DNA of 28,528 bases from a virus. Location of the stretch: positions 1 to 28,528 of IMG/VR virus record IMGVR_UViG_3300025138_000249; one strand, 5' to 3'. Below the pieces are notes generated by a model, which did no database searches, had not been told where the DNA came from, and saw only the letters and a list, made by a program, of their open reading frames with translations. Of the stretch, positions 25,956-28,528 are shown in pieces (positions within the stretch are counted from its first letter, which is position 1; each line of letters opens with the position of its first letter). Both the position numbers and the translations under genes were made by a program.

Positions 25956-26545
25956 GACTTTATAAATTTAGATAGTTCATCAACTACTACTGGATTAATC
26001 TTATATTTCTGAGATAGTATTTTAATGATACCTGGCATCCCTAGTTCTTTGTTGTCAATCATCCAAGCAATTACCTTTTGCCAGTTGTCATCTTCAATCT
26101 CTAAATTAATTAGCTTAGGTTTTTTTATTACTGGTGCAGTTTCAACTAAGTCTTCTCCAGCATATACAGATAAACCTAGTCCATGTAAGGCCAATGCTTT
26201 TACAGTTGATCTTTGTATAGATGAGTTTACTTCAAAGCTAGTAATGTTATCTAGTTGTATAGACTTTGGCCTACCCGATGTATTCATTATAGGTAAGTAA
26301 TCTATATACTCTAGTTCATCAATGGTTACTCCTACTTTTACCCAAGCCGTTTTGCCATCAGTAAAATAGTTCATGCCATTTTCAGATTCATATACTTTTC
26401 TTGTTAATTCTGGATATAACTTCTTTGCAAAAGCCCATGCATGAGCCCAACTTAGATATGTTAATTGTCCCTTTTTCTCTACTTTATCAGAAACGTTGAC
26501 AGCCGAAAGCTTATCAAACGCTGACTTTTTCGTTTGTGTTGCCAT
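25952..26545 (-). CDS. Single-strand annealing protein, DUF1071 (Sak3-like)
   Basis: A 197-aa protein with the DUF1071 signature: FDKLSAVNVSDKVEKKGQL, then TYLSWAHAWAFAKKLYPE at 29-46, TAWVKVGVTID, YLPIMN, and the closing block SIQRSTVKALALHGLGLSVY with GEDL at 109-133. DUF1071 proteins are Rad52-like phage annealing proteins (Sak3 group). A C-terminal ~60-residue helical extension follows. It should anneal ssDNA made by the neighbouring exonuclease. The leader is A/T-rich (AATTAAATAAAATAATG). Confidence 0.87.
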   Translation of the reverse strand: MATQTKKSAFDKLSAVNVSDKVEKKGQLTYLSWAHAWAFAKKLYPELTRKVYESENGMNYFTDGKTAWVKVGVTIDELEYIDYLPIMNTSGRPKSIQLDNITSFEVNSSIQRSTVKALALHGLGLSVYAGEDLVETAPVIKKPKLINLEIEDDNWQKVIAWMIDNKELGMPGIIKILSQKYKINPVVVDELSKFIKS

Positions 26546-26565
26546 TATTTTATTTAATTTAATTA

Positions 26566-26943
26566 TTATTTACTCTTTGGGTTCCAGTTTTTTATGTATT
26601 TAGCAAGGTCTGGATCCTTCTTTATTTTCTTCTCAGTTTCTTTAATTCCATATATTATCGTAGAGTTAGTAGTTTCAAAGCCATCTGCTTTCATACATCT
26701 AACTATTGCTGATAATCTATAGCCATTAAGTTTTGCTAGGTAGTATATTAAGTATCTTGCCGATGTGACATGATTATCTTTAGTCTTATTAAATAATTCA
26801 TTTTTATGTGTTCTTGTAGTCGTACATACATCATAAACTATTTCATCAAAAATTTCGTAATTTAACATCATTGTATTGTATTTTATTTGATTTTCTGTAG
26901 GTGGGTAATTTACCTCTGCCCACATATCTTTCGTTCTCGTCAT
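26566..26943 (-). CDS. DnaA domain IV-like DNA-binding protein (125 aa)
   Basis: A 125-aa protein whose residues ~35-112 resemble the C-terminal DNA-binding domain of DnaA: HVTSARYLIYYLAKLNGYRL (compare 'aR.ia.yl'), SAIVRCMKADG, then a TTNSTIIYGIKETEKKI block in place of DnaA 'rdHtTV..a..ki'. The AAA+ ATPase part is absent; the protein is too short to hold one. It lies first behind the promoter-like site at 26961-26991, ahead of recombination and priming genes. It could mark the phage origin or regulate the operon. The helix pattern is clear; origin binding is inference, and no repeated box is obvious nearby. Confidence 0.76.
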   Translation of the reverse strand: MTRTKDMWAEVNYPPTENQIKYNTMMLNYEIFDEIVYDVCTTTRTHKNELFNKTKDNHVTSARYLIYYLAKLNGYRLSAIVRCMKADGFETTNSTIIYGIKETEKKIKKDPDLAKYIKNWNPKSK

Positions 26944-26960
26944 GTTGTTTAATAATTATT

Positions 26961-26991
26961 CAAAACTAATACAATTTTACTTTAATCCAAA
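26961..26991 (-). promoter_or_regulatory. Bacteroidetes-type promoter
   Basis: On the minus strand, TTTG at 26991-26988, a 19-base spacer, then TAGTTTTG at 26968-26961. This matches TTTG-N19-TAnnTTTG, the primary sigma-factor form of Bacteroidetes, at both boxes. It spans the end of the 91-aa gene and the gap before the DnaA-like gene. A transcript would start near 26955 and reach the ATG at 26943. It would drive the recombination-replication genes. No operator-like dyad is evident. Confidence 0.68.
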
Positions 26992-27252
26992 TATTTTTCT
27001 GATATTTTCTCCCAAAGTATAATTATTAGGTAGTTTCTCGGTTAGTTTCTCTATTTCATTAATAAGTTGTAATGATCCTACTGCCATTTGCTTTTCAGAT
27101 TGAGTACCATAATTAAGTTTTTTATGGCCTTCTTCTATAATCTCTGTTATCTTTTCTTTAACTTTAGAGGTTTGGTTGTTTTTTTCATATGAATTATCAT
27201 ACCCAAATGTTTTATTTTGCCTTAGTTCGTTAAGTGTTCTTTTTTTTTGCAT
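26977..27252 (-). CDS. Hypothetical protein (91 aa)
   Basis: Not recognised. The 91-aa product is charged and helical, with a basic, Asn-rich start (QKKRTLNELRQNK), then KVKEKITEIIEEGHKKLNYG, and LQLINEIEKLTEKLPNNY. No Cys pair, enzyme motif or membrane segment is visible. It lies upstream of the DnaA-like gene, and the -33 part of that gene's promoter falls in its 3' end. An 84-bp gap precedes it, so it may have its own leader. Confidence 0.6.
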   Translation of the reverse strand: MQKKRTLNELRQNKTFGYDNSYEKNNQTSKVKEKITEIIEEGHKKLNYGTQSEKQMAVGSLQLINEIEKLTEKLPNNYTLGENIRKIFGLK

Positions 27253-27336
27253 AATATATTTATTTAGTCCTTTTCCTTAAAACACCTTCCCTCAAAGATG
27301 AGTGTGAACAGTATATAGTTACTGCAATGTAATAAT

Positions 27337-27483
27337 TTATTCTCTTGAATCATTAAAACTATTGACAGTTTCTTTTAGATCATTCAGTATAGCAAATGTT
27401 TCTTCTACTGTAATTTTTGAGGTTTCTAATTGTAATTCCTCTAGTAAGTTTTTAAGTAAAATTATTTTTCTTGCGTATTCCAT
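27337..27483 (-). CDS. Small hypothetical protein (48 aa)
   Basis: A 48-aa ORF with codon use like its neighbours. The product is Leu/Glu-rich and helical (KNLLEELQLETSKITVEET), probably one or two helices. Its ATG lies inside the end of the 39-aa ORF (22-bp overlap), as elsewhere in this operon. No family is known to me. Confidence 0.5.
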   Translation of the reverse strand: MEYARKIILLKNLLEELQLETSKITVEETFAILNDLKETVNSFNDSRE

Positions 27484-27581
27484 TTGTCCATTATTTGCTC
27501 GTTAGTACTATCATCTATATAATATATATAATCATTGATTTGTATGTATACTGCCTCTTTTGATATCATTTCTATTTTCAT
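27462..27581 (-). CDS. Very small hypothetical protein (39 aa)
   Basis: A 39-aa ORF from ATG 27581 to the stop at 27462. It is beta-like and Tyr/Ile-rich in the middle (AVYIQINDYIYYIDDS). It starts 4 bases after the membrane-protein gene stop and overlaps the next gene by 22 bases. The spacing supports a gene, but at this length chance is a real alternative. Confidence 0.42.
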   Translation of the reverse strand: MKIEMISKEAVYIQINDYIYYIDDSTNEQIMDKWNTQEK

Positions 27582-27585
27582 TGTT

Positions 27586-27747
27586 TTAAAATTTATAAGT
27601 TATTCCTATAGCTACAAAGAATCCTCCGGTTGCTATTGCTAATGTATTGGGGTTAAAGTCAAACTGTGGTGCGTGAGGATGTCTTATCATATAAGTAGTT
27701 CCAGCAGTCATTAAACTTAACCCTCCTATTATTGCTAATTTTTTCAT
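27586..27747 (-). CDS. Small membrane protein (53 aa)
   Basis: A 53-aa ORF with two hydrophobic stretches: ~4-20 (LAIIGGLSLMTAGTTY) and ~37-50 (LAIATGGFFVAIGITY), parted by a polar loop RHPHAPQFDFNPN. It fits a two-pass inner-membrane protein with both ends on the same side. The leader is A/T-rich (AATTTAAATTAAAAATG-type). Small two-pass phage proteins can be holin-like or superinfection factors, but there is no endolysin nearby and no evidence for either. Confidence 0.58.
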   Translation of the reverse strand: MKKLAIIGGLSLMTAGTTYMIRHPHAPQFDFNPNTLAIATGGFFVAIGITYKF

Positions 27748-27771
27748 TTTTAATTTATTTAATTTATTGAT

Positions 27772-28392
27772 TTACTTGGTTCTGTATTTTAATATTTCTA
27801 TACATAATTCGTGAGGGATTTTACTTCTTTCATAATTTCCTTTCATTCCTTGAGTACCTGTCTGCGAACCTCTAGGTGCTGAAACGTGGCAGGGCATACC
27901 ATTTTTACACATTGGTCTGGGTTTCCAATTTAAATTGTTAGTCCATATGTCAGTTGGTTTCATTCTAGTATCTCCATACTGACAATACGTGACTGTGTTT
28001 TTATAAAGTCCATCCACTACACTTAATTTTCTTAATTTACCTCTTGGATTTTCCATATACCAAATTAAGTTAGGGTTGATACTTTTAAATACATTTATTA
28101 TATATAAAGTTGCACTCACTATTTCTACTCCAAACATTGCGTTATCGCTTTTCGGTGTGTTGTCCTTATTCCAATGTTTCCCAATACTAGCTACACTAAA
28201 ATAAGTACAAGGTGGACTTGCCCATATAATATCAGGAACAAAAGGAACTTTATCTATATCAAAATCCCTAATGTCTGTAACATAGTCTATACCTTGAAAA
28301 TCATTAATGTCTGAAGAATAAACTTCATAACCTAACTCTTCACAAGCCTTGCCTACACTACGTGAGCCTGCAAATAATTCTAACACTTTCAT
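27772..28392 (-). CDS. Small C5-cytosine DNA methyltransferase
   Basis: A 206-aa SAM-dependent methyltransferase. Motif I is VLELFAGSRSVGKA (F7-S10), followed by the acidic DIN near 28-30; motif IV is ASPPCTYFS with catalytic C62; motif VI is WYMENPRG with E114. A later QYGDTRMKPTDIWTN block is common in phage members. Bacterial C5 enzymes usually have ~300 or more residues; here there is little room for a target-recognition domain, and only a Cys-bearing loop (MCKNGMPCHV) is extra. It probably methylates phage DNA, perhaps against host restriction; sequence specificity cannot be read. It overlaps the preceding gene as ATGA. Confidence 0.83.
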   Translation of the reverse strand: MKVLELFAGSRSVGKACEELGYEVYSSDINDFQGIDYVTDIRDFDIDKVPFVPDIIWASPPCTYFSVASIGKHWNKDNTPKSDNAMFGVEIVSATLYIINVFKSINPNLIWYMENPRGKLRKLSVVDGLYKNTVTYCQYGDTRMKPTDIWTNNLNWKPRPMCKNGMPCHVSAPRGSQTGTQGMKGNYERSKIPHELCIEILKYRTK

Positions 28393-28528
28393 TCTTTATT
28401 TTTTTTTACCCATTCTAAAACTAACTCGTTTAAATTTTCTTTTATTTGTTCTAACCTATAGTTTTGACTTGGTGTTATATCTCCATATTCTAAATTAACT
28501 TCTTCAGATACTGAGTCAAAAATAAATT
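28389..28528 (-). CDS. Small hypothetical phage protein, 5'-truncated
   Basis: The C-terminal ~45 residues of a gene that begins beyond the window. The visible end reads GDITPSQNYRLEQIKENLNE then LVLEWVKKNKE. Short phage proteins with a 'GDITP.Q..rl..i...l..lv..Wv..n' ending are widespread and of unknown function; this resemblance is from memory. Its TGA overlaps the methyltransferase ATG, so the two are co-translated. Confidence 0.6.
   Translation of the reverse strand, partial: FIFDSVSEEVNLEYGDITPSQNYRLEQIKENLNELVLEWVKKNKE

Noticed and set aside
27299-27336. Promoter or operator in the 84-bp gap before the 91-aa gene
   Set aside because: CATCTTTG on the minus strand differs from TAnnTTTG and has no TTTG at the right distance. 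The CAGTA/TACTG dyad nearby is only 5 bp. Both are too weak to list.
27586-27747. Holin
   Set aside because: Two hydrophobic stretches alone are not enough; no endolysin or spanin is nearby and the gene is in the early block.

Overview
The window is a piece of a low-GC double-stranded DNA tailed-phage genome. Its host is most likely a member of the Bacteroidetes (Flavobacteriia-like). Four things point there: genes start without Shine-Dalgarno sequences, behind A/T-rich leaders; two promoter-like sites match the Bacteroidetes form TTT(G/A)-N19-TAnnTTTG; the tail protein has a BACON domain; and the primase has a BT4734/VirE-type N-terminus. The virion genes look short-tailed (podovirus-like): ring/connector-like proteins, a giant tail-hub ('stabilization'/muzzle-type) protein, then three internal-virion (ejection) proteins of rising size, ordered like T7 gp14-gp15-gp16. 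No portal, terminase, capsid, DNA polymerase, lysis, integrase, tRNA or CRISPR sequence is visible, so the window is only part of the genome.

Layout: 1-18300 is a plus-strand late/structural block of seven genes: a 5'-truncated connector-like gene, a 307-aa connector/ring-like gene, a 1970-aa tail protein, a 261-aa tail domain protein, and ejection-like proteins of 342, 656 and 2403 aa. A Bacteroidetes-type promoter-like site lies just before the 342-aa gene, so the ejection genes may form their own transcription unit. The 2403-aa gene ends in ten in-frame copies of a 9-bp unit, giving an Arg-Thr-Ser tail. Its stop codon overlaps the stop codon of the first minus-strand gene inside a TTAA.

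18297-28528 is a minus-strand early/replication block, transcribed right to left, with most genes overlapping or only a few bases apart. In order of transcription: a partial gene, a small C5-cytosine methyltransferase, a small membrane protein, three small unknown genes, a DnaA domain IV-like DNA-binding protein behind a well-formed promoter, a recombination set (DUF1071/Sak3-type annealing protein, RecE-like PD-(D/E)XK exonuclease, small protein with an SSB-like tail), a candidate structured RNA, a VirE-N primase plus SF3-type helicase, an acidic unknown, an SF2 helicase, an HNH nuclease, a 54-aa ORF, a DUF1599 (Nmad1-type) protein, a VRR-NUC nuclease, an unknown, a helix-turn-helix protein, two small unknowns and a zinc-ribbon HNH nuclease.

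Together, the right block would start replication (DnaA-like factor, primase-helicase, SF2 helicase), recombine and repair DNA ends (exonuclease, annealing protein, ssDNA-binding-like protein, VRR-NUC) and modify DNA or the nucleotide pool (C5 methyltransferase, DUF1599). The left block builds the tail and carries the proteins ejected at infection. There is no gene-free stretch over 300 bases; the longest gaps are 109 bp (24796-24904, holding the RNA candidate) and 84 bp (27253-27336).
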